From: Streptomyces sp. Alt3
Lineage (GTDB): Bacteria; Actinomycetota; Actinomycetes; Streptomycetales; Streptomycetaceae
Length of the DNA stretch: 64,000 bases
Direction: 5' to 3'
Assembly (NCBI RefSeq): GCF_030719215.1
Contig: NZ_CP120983.1
Span: 1,984,001 to 2,048,000 of the forward strand
A program made the translations under genes and the position numbers. The notes under the pieces are model-generated. The model saw only the letters and a program-made list of their open reading frames with translations. It searched no databases and was not told the DNA's origin. The stretch's first letter is position 1; every line of letters begins with the position of its first letter. This document shows, in pieces, positions 27,567 through 36,382 of this stretch.

Positions 27567-30500
27567 TGTCCGCCGCCACCCGCACCACCCTGGCCTTCAC
27601 CGCCGTCACCACGGTCGGCGGCCTGCTCCCCGCCGACATGCTGCTGCGCATCGCCGAGGCACGGAACCTGCCGGGCACCAGGCCCGCCGACTACGGCCTG
27701 CCCGCCTCGGTCCCCGTGCGTGACGAGGCCGAGCGCGCCTGGGAGTACCTCAAGCCGCTCTGGCGCGACCTGCGCACCGCCCTGCCCGCCGACCCGAAGA
27801 CCGGCGCACCGGCCGCGGACCCGACCGGCCGGGCCGGCACCGACTGGCTGGCCCAGCTCTTCCGCAAGCTGGACTTCGGCGCGCTGACGGAGATCGGCGC
27901 GGCGGGCATCCCGGCCGACGCCGACCCGGACAAGCACTTCCCGGTCTCCCACCGCCACGGCCCGGCCCTCGTCCACCAGGTCCCCTGGAACCAGGAGCTC
28001 GACAAGCGCCTGACCTTCGGCCAGGTCCCCCCGCAGTCCATGCTCCAGGACTGCCTCAACCGCACCGAGGCCCACCTGTGGGCGGTCCTCACCAACGGCC
28101 GCCGTGTGCGGCTGCTGCGCGACTCGTCGTCCTTCGCGACCGCCGCGTACGTCGAGTTCGACCTGGAAGCCATCTTCGACGGCGAGCTGTTCAGCGAGTT
28201 CGTGCTGCTGTACTGCGTACTGCACGCGTCCCGGTTCGCGGTGGCGGAGGGGGCGGCGGCTTCGGGGTGCTGGCTGGAGAAGTGGCGCGCCGAGGCCGTC
28301 AGCTCCGGCGCCCGCGCCCTGGACCAGCTGCGCCTGGGAGTGCAGAACGCCCTCACCGCCCTCGGCACCGGCTTCCTGCGCCACCCGGACAACACCCGGC
28401 TGCGCGAGGACACCGACCCGAAGGCACTGCGGGACGCCCTGCTGCGCCTCGTCTACCGCCTGCTGTTCGTCTTCGTCGCCGAGGACCGCGGGGCCCTGCT
28501 CGACCCGAAGGCCGACGAGCGGCAGCAGAAGGCGTACGACCGCTACTTCTCCTCCGCCCGGCTGCGCGAGCGCGCCCGCCGGCGCCAGGGCACCGCCCAT
28601 GGTGACCAGTACGAGGCGCTGCGTATCGTCCTCGACGCCCTCGGCAAGGAGGGCGGCCGCCCCGAGCTGGGCCTGCCCGGCCTCGGTGGCCTGTTCTCCC
28701 CCAAGGAGGCCGATGCCCCGCTGGACGGCCTGAAGCTGTCCAACGAGTCGCTGCTCGCCGCAGTCCGCCACCTCGCCCAGATGCGTGACCCGGGCGCCCG
28801 CCGCTGGCGCCCCATCGACTACCGGCACCTGGACGCCGAGGAGCTCGGTTCGGTTTACGAGTCCCTGCTGGAACTGGAGCCCAAGCACTCCGCCACGGAC
28901 CGCACCTTCGAACTGATCGAGGTCGCGGGCAACAGCCGCAAGACGACGGGCAGTTACTACACGCCGTCCTCCCTCATCGAGTGCCTGCTCGACACGACGC
29001 TCGACCCGGTGATAGACGACGCGGTCAAGCGCGGCGAACAGCGCGCCACGGAGGCCGGCCACCCCGACCCGACCGACGACATCGTGGACGAGCTGCTGTC
29101 CCTGACGGTCTGCGACCCGGCTTGTGGGTCCGGGCACTTCCTCGTCGCGTCGGCCCGCCGCATCGCCAAGCGCGTGGCATCGGTGCGCGAGCGCAACCCG
29201 GAGCCGACGGTCGACGCGGTACGGCACGCCCTGCACCAGGTCGTCGCCCGCTGCGTCTACGGCGTGGACCTCAACCCGATGGCCGTGGAGCTGGCCAAGG
29301 TGTCGCTCTGGCTGGAGGCGATGGAACCGGGCAAGGCGCTGGGGTTCCTTGACGCGCATGTGAAGCACGGCAACGGCCTGATCGGGGCGACGCCGAAACT
29401 GCTGGCGGACGGCATCCCGGACGACGCGTTCAAGCCGATCGAGGGCGACGACAAGAAGTACGCGGCCGGACTGGTCAAGCGCAACAAGATCCAGCGCGGC
29501 GGCCAGGACGAGCTGCTCTTCGACACGGAGACCCTGCCGGGCAACGACCGGTACGCCGCAGAACTCGCCAGGATCACCACGGCGCCCTCCGACTTCCTGG
29601 AGCAGGTTCGGGCACAGGAGTCCGCCTACCGCGCCCATATGGAGTCGGTTACTTACGTCGATGACGTGCATGCCGCCGACGCCTGGTGCGCCGCCTTCGT
29701 CTGGCCCAAGCGCGACGGTGCCCCCGAGGCCCCGACCGACCAGGTGTTCCGCGCATTGCGGAACCGTGACCAGTCCGTGGTGCCGGACACCACCCACGCC
29801 GAGATCCGGAAACTGCGGGAGCAGTACCGCTTCTTCCACTGGCACCTGGAGTTCCCCGAGGTCTTCGCGGTCCCGGAGTCGGGCGCGGGTGTTCAGCCGG
29901 GGACGGGGTGGGCCGGCGGGTTCGACGCGGTGGTGGGGAACCCGCCGTGGGAGCGGGTTAAGCTCCAGGAGCAGGAGTTCTTCGCTCAGCGCGATCCTCG
30001 CATCGCCGGGGCCAAGAACGCTGCCGCCCGCAAACGACTCATCACGGAACTGCGCGACGACCGTGACGGCGAGCGCCTGTACGCCGAGTTCGAGGCTGCC
30101 AGGCGCCGGGCGGAGGGGGAGAGCCATTTCCTGCGTGTCAGTGCCCGCTTCCCGCTGACGGGGCGGGGTGACATCAACACATACGCGGTCTTCACGGAGA
30201 CGGACCGCGTCCTGACGGGACCACGTGGGCGGACGGGCGTGATCGTGCCGACGGGGATCGCGACGGACGCGACGACGCAGTTCTTCTTCAAGGATGTCGT
30301 CACCAAGGGCCAGCTTGCAGCCTTGTACGACTTCGAGAACGAGGACAAGGTCTTCCCTGGGGTCCACAACCAGATGCGCTTCTGCCTGTTCATGCTGCGC
30401 GGAGCAGGAAGCACGCGAGAACCGATCCGCATGGTTTTTAAGGTTCGCCAGACTGAGCAAATCGCTCAGTGGAGCTACCTGTTGACTGCCGACGACATTT

Positions 30501-31678
30501 TGGCCATGAACCCGAACACCGGCACGTGCCCCGTCTTTCGCAGCAGCCGCGACGCCGAAATCACTTTGGGTATCTACCGCCGCGTACCGGTCCTGATCGA
30601 CGAGACTAAGACGACGGGCGGCAACTCCTGGGGCATCTCGTTCATGAGCATGTTCCACATGTCGAACGACTCGCGTCTATTCCGTCCCGATGCCCAGAGT
30701 GATGAGACTTTCGACGATCTCCTCAAGGCCGGATGGGTCCTCGACGGTAACGCCCTCGTCCGCGGCAACGAGCGCCTGCTGCCGTTGTACGAGGCAAAGA
30801 TGCTTCACCACTACGATCACCGGTTCTCCACGTACGAGGACGCAACGGAGAAACAGCTGAACAAGGGCACACTCCCTCGCTTCACCGTGGACCAACACCA
30901 GCACCCAACGACTGTCCCGCTCCCCCGCTACTGGGTGCCGGAGGAAGATGTTCCGACCGGCGAAGTCGATAAAAGAGGTGAGCCCGTAACCGTGCCAGGC
31001 GTACGTAGCCGACTCGCCTCAAAAGGATGGGATAAAGGATGGCTGCTGGGTTGGCGGGAGATTTGTCGGGCCTCGGATGAGCGCACGGTCATCGCAGCCG
31101 CAGCGCCAGCCCACGGCTTCGGAAACAAGTTCCTGCTTGCCCTATCTCCACATGCAGCGCTACTGTCAGCAGTCTGGTCGTCCCTCATCGTGGATTACGC
31201 CGCCCGCCAGTCAATTAGCGGCACCTCGATGAACTACTTCATCGTGCGACAATTCCCCATCCTTACGCCCGATCACGTGACGACTCACAGCGATGCAATT
31301 GTTCCGCGCATCCTCGAACTCACCTATACGGCCTCAGATATGGCGCTATTCGCCCGCGACCTCGGCGACACCGGCCCTCCCTTCCGCTGGGACCCCGACC
31401 GCCGTGCCGTTATCCGAGCCGAACTAGACGCGCTCTTCTTCCACCTCTACGGCATCACCCGCGACGACACCGCCTACATCCTCGACACCTTCAACGTCAC
31501 CCGAGATAACGACACCAAGGCACACGGCGAGTACCGCACCAAGAATCTGATTCTCGCCGAGTACGACCGCATGGCCTCCGCCGGCCTCGCCCTGGATACC
31601 CCACTCACGGAAGGCGAGTCCGGCACATACCGCTCCACCCTCACCCCGCCCCCCGGCCAGGGACCCCGCCACGACTGA
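27566..31678 (+). CDS. Large N6-adenine DNA methyltransferase (DrmMI/type IIG-like)
   Basis: This 1370-residue protein has the Eco57I/PglX-like layout. A helical N-terminal half (1-480) includes RKTTGSYYTP just before the SAM motif CDPACGSGHFL (516-526). The catalytic motif IV is NPPW (792-795). A long C-terminal region (about 950-1300) is probably the target-recognition part. No obvious PD-(D/E)XK nuclease is seen at the N-terminus, arguing for methylation only. Within about 30430-31330 the G+C and third-position bias fall visibly compared with the rest, as expected for a swapped recognition domain. In DISARM and BREX the methyltransferase marks self DNA. It is directly coupled to the SNF2 gene. 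Confidence 0.85.
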   Translation: MSAATRTTLAFTAVTTVGGLLPADMLLRIAEARNLPGTRPADYGLPASVPVRDEAERAWEYLKPLWRDLRTALPADPKTGAPAADPTGRAGTDWLAQLFRKLDFGALTEIGAAGIPADADPDKHFPVSHRHGPALVHQVPWNQELDKRLTFGQVPPQSMLQDCLNRTEAHLWAVLTNGRRVRLLRDSSSFATAAYVEFDLEAIFDGELFSEFVLLYCVLHASRFAVAEGAAASGCWLEKWRAEAVSSGARALDQLRLGVQNALTALGTGFLRHPDNTRLREDTDPKALRDALLRLVYRLLFVFVAEDRGALLDPKADERQQKAYDRYFSSARLRERARRRQGTAHGDQYEALRIVLDALGKEGGRPELGLPGLGGLFSPKEADAPLDGLKLSNESLLAAVRHLAQMRDPGARRWRPIDYRHLDAEELGSVYESLLELEPKHSATDRTFELIEVAGNSRKTTGSYYTPSSLIECLLDTTLDPVIDDAVKRGEQRATEAGHPDPTDDIVDELLSLTVCDPACGSGHFLVASARRIAKRVASVRERNPEPTVDAVRHALHQVVARCVYGVDLNPMAVELAKVSLWLEAMEPGKALGFLDAHVKHGNGLIGATPKLLADGIPDDAFKPIEGDDKKYAAGLVKRNKIQRGGQDELLFDTETLPGNDRYAAELARITTAPSDFLEQVRAQESAYRAHMESVTYVDDVHAADAWCAAFVWPKRDGAPEAPTDQVFRALRNRDQSVVPDTTHAEIRKLREQYRFFHWHLEFPEVFAVPESGAGVQPGTGWAGGFDAVVGNPPWERVKLQEQEFFAQRDPRIAGAKNAAARKRLITELRDDRDGERLYAEFEAARRRAEGESHFLRVSARFPLTGRGDINTYAVFTETDRVLTGPRGRTGVIVPTGIATDATTQFFFKDVVTKGQLAALYDFENEDKVFPGVHNQMRFCLFMLRGAGSTREPIRMVFKVRQTEQIAQWSYLLTADDILAMNPNTGTCPVFRSSRDAEITLGIYRRVPVLIDETKTTGGNSWGISFMSMFHMSNDSRLFRPDAQSDETFDDLLKAGWVLDGNALVRGNERLLPLYEAKMLHHYDHRFSTYEDATEKQLNKGTLPRFTVDQHQHPTTVPLPRYWVPEEDVPTGEVDKRGEPVTVPGVRSRLASKGWDKGWLLGWREICRASDERTVIAAAAPAHGFGNKFLLALSPHAALLSAVWSSLIVDYAARQSISGTSMNYFIVRQFPILTPDHVTTHSDAIVPRILELTYTASDMALFARDLGDTGPPFRWDPDRRAVIRAELDALFFHLYGITRDDTAYILDTFNVTRDNDTKAHGEYRTKNLILAEYDRMASAGLALDTPLTEGESGTYRSTLTPPPGQGPRHD

Positions 31679-31747
31679 CCCGCTCTTGGGTGGCCGCGAC
31701 TGCGGCCACCCAGGGGCGCCCCTCGCTCATCCAAGGAACCAACGCAC

Positions 31748-32263
31748 GTGGTACGTCGAAGCCAGAGCAGCAACCCTCGTTCGGTCGTCGTCCTGACCTC
31801 CGGTACGGATTGGGGCACCCGCGCCGCCGGACAGAAACGGAGCAGCGGGGCCGAGATCCCGATACCCCAACGGCAGCCCGCGAAGATCAAGGCCTTGCAG
31901 CAAGCCGTCAGGCTGGCCAACCTGGCCATCGACAAAAAGAACTGGACCGCAGCGCGCTACGCGCTCAGCCGGGCCCGCACCCTGACCAACGCCCTCCCCG
32001 CCAACGTGGCCGTTCGAGAACGCGAGAAACTCTCAGCGGCACGCAAGCGGTACGCGGCGCGCAACACACCGGCCGCGAAGAACGCCAGGCAGACGAAGAC
32101 GAAGGCAGCGCCGGCCAAGCGTGCGGGCGGCAAGAAGCCTGCCCCAAAGAAGTCCACGGCGAAGAAGGCCGCGCAGAAGCCTAAGCCCGCGCCCGTTCGC
32201 GACCTCGGTGACCGTTTCATCAACCGCGCGGCCCTCGGCTACACCGAGACCAAGGTTTCCTGA
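31748..32263 (+). CDS. Small basic Lys/Ala/Pro-rich protein of unknown function
   Basis: This 171-residue protein starts at GTG 31748, with AAGGAA 8 nt upstream. Residues 45-105 form amphipathic helices (KIKALQQAVRLANLAIDKKNW, split in two around Ala). Residues 105-150 are a strongly basic Lys-Ala-Pro tail with AKKAAQKPKP-type repeats, like histone H1 or the C-terminal tails of actinobacterial HU proteins. A conserved-looking end, RDLGDRFINRAALGYTE, follows. I do not recognise a family. It follows the methyltransferase by 69 nt on the same strand and ends in a terminator, so it is probably the last gene of the defence operon; DNA binding is an inference from composition. Confidence 0.7.
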   Translation: MVRRSQSSNPRSVVVLTSGTDWGTRAAGQKRSSGAEIPIPQRQPAKIKALQQAVRLANLAIDKKNWTAARYALSRARTLTNALPANVAVREREKLSAARKRYAARNTPAAKNARQTKTKAAPAKRAGGKKPAPKKSTAKKAAQKPKPAPVRDLGDRFINRAALGYTETKVS

Positions 32264-32274
32264 GCACGGCGAAA

Positions 32275-32306
32275 GCGTGCCGCCCACCGCTCAGCGGACG
32301 GCACGC
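32275..32306. terminator. Bidirectional hairpin between convergent genes
   Basis: An 8-bp stem (GCGTGCCG/CGGCACGC) encloses a second hairpin (CCGC tca GCGG). It starts 12 nt after the basic-protein stop and 12 nt from the DUF397 stop on the other strand. Confidence 0.75.
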
Positions 32307-32317
32307 CCTGCCGTAGC

Positions 32318-32509
32318 TCAGCTCTCCGACGCGAACCGTACGAACTGCCCCCAGCGCTCACGGCTCACCGCGAAGGCCGGGCGGGTCACGTCCTTCGAGT
32401 CCCGTACGTATACGCCCTGTTCGGCGACCGCGACCTCCACGCAGTCGTCGCCCTGGGTGCCGCTGTAGCTGGACTTGAACCAGACGAGTTCCTTCGAACC
32501 GCTACTCAT
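32318..32509 (-). CDS. DUF397 small regulatory protein
   Basis: The 63-residue protein has the DUF397 signature: WFKSSYSGTQGDDCVEVAVA, then VYVRDSKD and F-A-V-S-R-E-R-W. In Streptomyces these small proteins are encoded beside XRE/DUF5753 regulators and act as partners or antitoxin/toxin-like elements (WhiJ-type and Scr1/Scr2). Its ATG overlaps the upstream regulator stop by 4 nt. Confidence 0.93.
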   Translation of the reverse strand: MSSGSKELVWFKSSYSGTQGDDCVEVAVAEQGVYVRDSKDVTRPAFAVSRERWGQFVRFASES

Positions 32510-33387
32510 CGCTCTCCTCGAAGTCGCTCCAGCAGGTCCCTGGAATCCTTGGGGTTGAGGGCCTGTGAGCGCAGTGTGTCATAGCGCTGGCAGAGGAGGC
32601 TCATCTCTTTCGGGTCGGAGATCAGCCGCCCGTTCTGCTGCCCTTCGGAGTAGCCGAGCCGCCGCCCCTCCGGGGTTTCCAAGATCCGCATGGGCCCATC
32701 CAGGCACCCGTGGAACGGCAGCTCCAGCGGCACCACCTGAAACGTCACGTTGCGCGGCGCGGTCAGCTCAAGCACATGGTCCAGCATGTTCGCCTGCACC
32801 TGCTCTCCCCCGAGGCGCCGCCGGAGAACCGACTCCTCCACGATGAAGCTGAACGGCACGGTCGGCCGCTCCCGCAACATCGCCTGACGCTCCATCCGTG
32901 CAGTGAGCTGCGCCTCCGCCTGCTCATCGGTCAACAACGGGATGCTGTTGTCGAACACCGCCCGCGCGTACGCCTCCGACTGCAACAACCCCGGCACCAG
33001 GCGGCACTCATACGTGCACAGGCTCACCGCCTCCCGTTCCAGCCGTGCCCACCGCCGGAACCACGCCGCGAGCCCCGCCTCACCCCGGGTGAGATGGCAG
33101 GCGGCCTTCCGCAGCGCACCGGTGTTGCCGAGCGCTTCCTCCGCACGCTCCACGAACACGTCGTCCGGCATCCGTCGGCCCAACTCCACCGACTCCACCG
33201 TGTGTTTGGAGTACTGGACCCGGGCGCCGAGCTCAACGCGACTGAGCCCCGCGTGTTCGCGCAGCGCCTGGACGACCGCGCCGAACGTGCGCAGACTGTC
33301 GGACGGATGGGGTTCCCGCTCCCACTCCCCCGCCGGAACTCCCTGCGCGCCGACGCCCCCGGCCGCCTCCCCCACACCGATGCTCAT
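32506..33387 (-). CDS. XRE-family regulator with DUF5753 (Scr1-type)
   Basis: This 293-residue protein has an N-terminal XRE helix-turn-helix (about 25-85; FGAVVQALREHAGLSRVELG, VQYSKHTVESVELGRRMP) and the C-terminal DUF5753 domain. The latter contains YECRLVPGLLQSEAYARA, ERPTVPFSFIVEESVLRR and RNVTFQVVPLELPFHGC. It regulates with its DUF397 partner and probably the divergent HATPase gene at 33562; this three-gene set is the common Streptomyces WhiJ/AbaA-type module. ATG 33387 was chosen because the domain begins soon after; an upstream in-frame start would add 21 residues. Confidence 0.92.
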   Translation of the reverse strand: MSIGVGEAAGGVGAQGVPAGEWEREPHPSDSLRTFGAVVQALREHAGLSRVELGARVQYSKHTVESVELGRRMPDDVFVERAEEALGNTGALRKAACHLTRGEAGLAAWFRRWARLEREAVSLCTYECRLVPGLLQSEAYARAVFDNSIPLLTDEQAEAQLTARMERQAMLRERPTVPFSFIVEESVLRRRLGGEQVQANMLDHVLELTAPRNVTFQVVPLELPFHGCLDGPMRILETPEGRRLGYSEGQQNGRLISDPKEMSLLCQRYDTLRSQALNPKDSRDLLERLRGER

Positions 33388-33561
33388 CCGGCCCCCGCCT
33401 TTCTCCGCACCGCACCGCGACGGCTCCTGACACCGCTCCGGGCTCACCACTCAGCGTGACGGAGTGGACCCCGTACTGTCCACTCTTCGTGCCCGTACGC
33501 TGACTCCGCGTACGGGGTGTGGCTCTCGCCCCCAGGCGCGTCCTGCCGTCACTCTGGCGCC

Positions 33562-34008
33562 ATGAACCACGCGCTGCCCCAAGTCGGCCGCCCCACCCGC
33601 ACCTTCTCCCAGCTCCTGTCGTCCACGCGACGCGGCGCCCGGCTGGCCAGACTGCTCGCCGGGACCGAGCTGCGGAGCTGGGGCGCCCCGCAGGACCTCA
33701 CGGAGCGTGCCGAGCTCGTGGTCGCGGAGCTCGCGGCCAACGCCGTCCTCCACGGCCTCGTACCGGGTCGCTGCTTCCGGCTCACCCTCGCCTACGACCT
33801 GGCGGCCGGCCGCCTCCGCGTCGAAGTGACCGACGCCCGCGGGGAGGCGTACCCGCAGCCCCCTCCGGCGGACACCGAACCCGGGGCGCTGCACTCCGGC
33901 GGCCGGGGCCTGCTGCTCGTCGCCGCCCTCACCGACCACTGGGACTGCGTACCCCACCCACCCGGCGGCAAGACCGTCCGCGCCGAGCTTCACGACACCA
34001 GCTCGTGA
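33562..34008 (+). CDS. HATPase-domain regulator (RsbW/AbaA-like)
   Basis: The 148-residue protein is a single GHKL ATP-binding domain with the N-box ELVVAELAANAVLHG and a G-box in GGRGLLLVAALTDHW. Such anti-sigma-like ATPases accompany XRE/DUF397 pairs in Streptomyces. It is divergent from the XRE gene over 174 bp of shared promoter space. ATG 33562 fits the usual family length; upstream in-frame starts add only unconserved residues. Confidence 0.88.
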   Translation: MNHALPQVGRPTRTFSQLLSSTRRGARLARLLAGTELRSWGAPQDLTERAELVVAELAANAVLHGLVPGRCFRLTLAYDLAAGRLRVEVTDARGEAYPQPPPADTEPGALHSGGRGLLLVAALTDHWDCVPHPPGGKTVRAELHDTSS

Positions 34009-34153
34009 TCCCGTCGGCACAAGAGCGGGTGCCGGCTGTCTTCAGCGGGCACTTGCACCCGGGCGGGCCCTCAAGCCGGTGCTGGTGCCCAGCGAGTTCC
34101 TCGAACGGCGACTACAGGATGCACTCGGCCTCAAGAGAGGAACGACTGGTCCG

Positions 34154-35383
34154 TCAGGTACGCATCCCCAGCTTGAGGGCGGCTTCGCGGGCCTTCTCGT
34201 CGGCCAGGGCTATGAACCGTTTCCGCGTGCCGTACGTCTGGAAGTCGGCCTGAGACTTGACCAGCAGGGAATCCGCCCGCTCCGTCAGCTGTTGTGCCGC
34301 TTTCAGCGCCTTGATGTGGTCCTTGGTGTACCGGTTGGACGGCAGGGCGTGCACCTCACTGGTGCGTGTACGGACGCGAGTGATCAGGCGGAGTACGGTC
34401 TGCCGCTGGGCATCCAGCTCGGCGGCACGCTGACTTGCGCGTGAATTCGGCGTCCAGCCTCGCGCCGAAGCTGCCTGGTCGGGACTGGTGATCGTCCTGC
34501 TCCATCCGGCGGACGGGGCCGGATGAGCGGACAGGCGAAAGGCTGCCGGGTTGAGCGGAGTGATGTGACCGAGCTCCGGGAGGGAGAACAGCGCGACTTC
34601 CCTCTCGTCGGCGAACTGCCGGGCGCTGGCCGTGTAGCCACCGGATGCATAGAACAGCAGGTGGTGGTGCGAGTCCGCTACTCCCCGGAGTTCTCGAATG
34701 GGTCCGACACCGATCGGCTGGCTGTAGTGCTTCACCTGTGCCACGGCGTCGCGGGCGACCACGTCGATGCCGCCGTCCGCGCCGGCGCCCGTCACCCGTG
34801 CATCGGTGAAGCCGATACTGCGCATGTGGTCAGCGGCGGCGAGCTCGGCGTCCTGCCATGTGCGGATGCTCCTTGTGTGGAAAATCCCCTGCGGTGAGCG
34901 TGTACTTCCTTCCGCATACGGAGGTGCGGGGGCCTGGAAGGGTGCCCCCCGGCCCGGTCCTGTCATCCCGAACCGCTCGTGGTCGTGCTGCGCGTGCGGA
35001 GGTGTACCAGAGGCGTTGCCGTTGCTGCGCCGCCCGGCGTCGGCCAGAGCCCTGGCCACGGCCGGAGAGAGGGAACTGAGCTCTATCGCGCCTTCGGGGC
35101 CGTCGAGTACGACCGCCTCTCCGAACCGGGAAGCGCCTCTCCCCTCGAGGAAGGTAAGGGGACGGCGCAGTTCCATGTGGGCCACCTTGAAGGTGCCCCG
35201 CCACAGAAGGAGGCGTCGACCGGTCAGCGCGCCCTGGAACCGGAGCGTGGCGAACAGCAGCTCGACCCGTTCGTTCGGCTCCAAGCGCGCCAATAACTGT
35301 TCTGCTTGTGGAGAGTTGGCCACCCAGCCGCTGCCGCGAACAGCAGCGGAGGTGCGAGGGTCATTGCGGAGACTTGACACCAT
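34154..35383 (-). CDS. Mrr-like restriction endonuclease-domain protein
   Basis: The ~409-residue protein has a PD-(D/E)XK Mrr domain (about 170-300). It begins TWQDAELAAADHMRSIGF with GADGGIDVVARDAVAQVKHY, giving the catalytic Asp and Q-x-K. Residues 20-130 form a separate beta-rich domain (ANSPQAEQLLARLEPNERVELLFATLRF) that resembles a PH-like/SHOCT-associated domain. The C-terminal ~100 residues are helical. Mrr proteins cut methylated or modified foreign DNA. The start is uncertain (ATG 35383, or further upstream to 35458). It is convergent with the HATPase gene. Confidence 0.75.
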   Translation of the reverse strand: MVSSLRNDPRTSAAVRGSGWVANSPQAEQLLARLEPNERVELLFATLRFQGALTGRRLLLWRGTFKVAHMELRRPLTFLEGRGASRFGEAVVLDGPEGAIELSSLSPAVARALADAGRRSNGNASGTPPHAQHDHERFGMTGPGRGAPFQAPAPPYAEGSTRSPQGIFHTRSIRTWQDAELAAADHMRSIGFTDARVTGAGADGGIDVVARDAVAQVKHYSQPIGVGPIRELRGVADSHHHLLFYASGGYTASARQFADEREVALFSLPELGHITPLNPAAFRLSAHPAPSAGWSRTITSPDQAASARGWTPNSRASQRAAELDAQRQTVLRLITRVRTRTSEVHALPSNRYTKDHIKALKAAQQLTERADSLLVKSQADFQTYGTRKRFIALADEKAREAALKLGMRT

Positions 35384-35665
35384 TCCATTTTGCAGCAACT
35401 CCCCCCGTCTGACATGGCTTCCGACGCGGACGTGGTGTGATCTGGGCCGGTAGGCCATGGGTCATGGCGCCGTCTTTGCCGGGGGTTGCCTGTCCGTGAA
35501 CCGTGGCGCGCACCGCCGACAGGGAGTGTCGCCACACTCGAATCAGTCGTCCCACACCAAAAGCGTGTCGACGAAGCCAACACCCCTCATGGCCGATGCC
35601 GTCGCCGCGGGTCGGTCCCTCGACACGCAGCTCCTGGAGCAACGACGTGACAAGGCCGCCTTCGG

Positions 35666-36322
35666 TCATCCTGCAGCGCTCCCAGGCAAACCAGGGCGTC
35701 GAGACAGGTGTCGATCCGCGCCGGCTCCCGGCCCGAGCGAGGCCAGGAAGTCGTCGAGCATCGCGGTCTGCACGTCGACGGGGAACCGGTCGGGGTCGAA
35801 GAGCGCCTGCACGACCAGCCCGTGCGTGAACGCGACCGCTGCAGCCGCCAGTTGTTCGGCGTCGGCATTCGCGTCGCCCAACTGGTGCAGCCGGCCGGCC
35901 GCTTCGAGATGCGGCCGGACCATCCCCCGCAACCGCGCGTAGCGCCCGGCCTGCTCGCCGGCCAGCCCTTCGTCGGCGAGCGCGAGGTCCCACGAGCTGA
36001 CCCAGATGCGGTTGCGGGCGGTGTCGTCCGGCGTCAGCGGCAGGATGTCCAGCAGTATGGCGCGCACCGACGGCAGTCCCTCGGCAGGCCGTGCGCGGCG
36101 CGGGCGTTCCGCGGTACGTACCTCCAGCAGGTCCAGCGCGTGCGCGATCAGAGCGCGCTTGGTCGGGAAGTAGTGCATGAGCATCCCCGTCGAGCCGTTC
36201 ATCGCGGCGGCGACGGCTCGCAGGGTCAGCCCGCCGAACCCCTTGTCGGCGAGCACGGCCCATACCGCCTCGGAAACGTCCTTGCGGCGGGCTTCACGGT
36301 CTCCGGGTGCGGGTGGCGGCAT
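35666..36322 (-). CDS. TetR-family transcriptional regulator
   Basis: The 218-residue repressor has the N-terminal HTH (GGLTLRAVAAAMNGSTGMLMHYFPTKRALI, about 30-60) and a helical ligand domain. It is divergent from the GNAT gene at 36383, with a palindromic site between them, so it probably controls both itself and the acetyltransferase. The ligand is unknown. Confidence 0.92.
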   Translation of the reverse strand: MPPPAPGDREARRKDVSEAVWAVLADKGFGGLTLRAVAAAMNGSTGMLMHYFPTKRALIAHALDLLEVRTAERPRRARPAEGLPSVRAILLDILPLTPDDTARNRIWVSSWDLALADEGLAGEQAGRYARLRGMVRPHLEAAGRLHQLGDANADAEQLAAAAVAFTHGLVVQALFDPDRFPVDVQTAMLDDFLASLGPGAGADRHLSRRPGLPGSAAG

Positions 36323-36332
36323 GCTGCTAGCT

Positions 36333-36356
36333 TACGTACCGAACGCTCGTTACGTA
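36333..36356. promoter_or_regulatory. TetR operator candidate
   Basis: An imperfect palindrome TACGTACCGAAC / GCTCGTTACGTA lies in the 60-bp gap between the divergent TetR and GNAT genes. The core ACCGAACG...CGTT resembles many Streptomyces TetR sites. Its position 11 nt upstream of the TetR start suits autorepression. Confidence 0.65.
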
Positions 36357-36382
36357 CCCCGCAGCATCGAACCGAGGTCCCC

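Noticed and set aside
27512..30658. A 1048-codon minus-strand frame opposite the methylase.
   Set aside because: It lacks motifs and is explained by GC3 bias; the plus-strand methylase has DPACGSG and NPPW.
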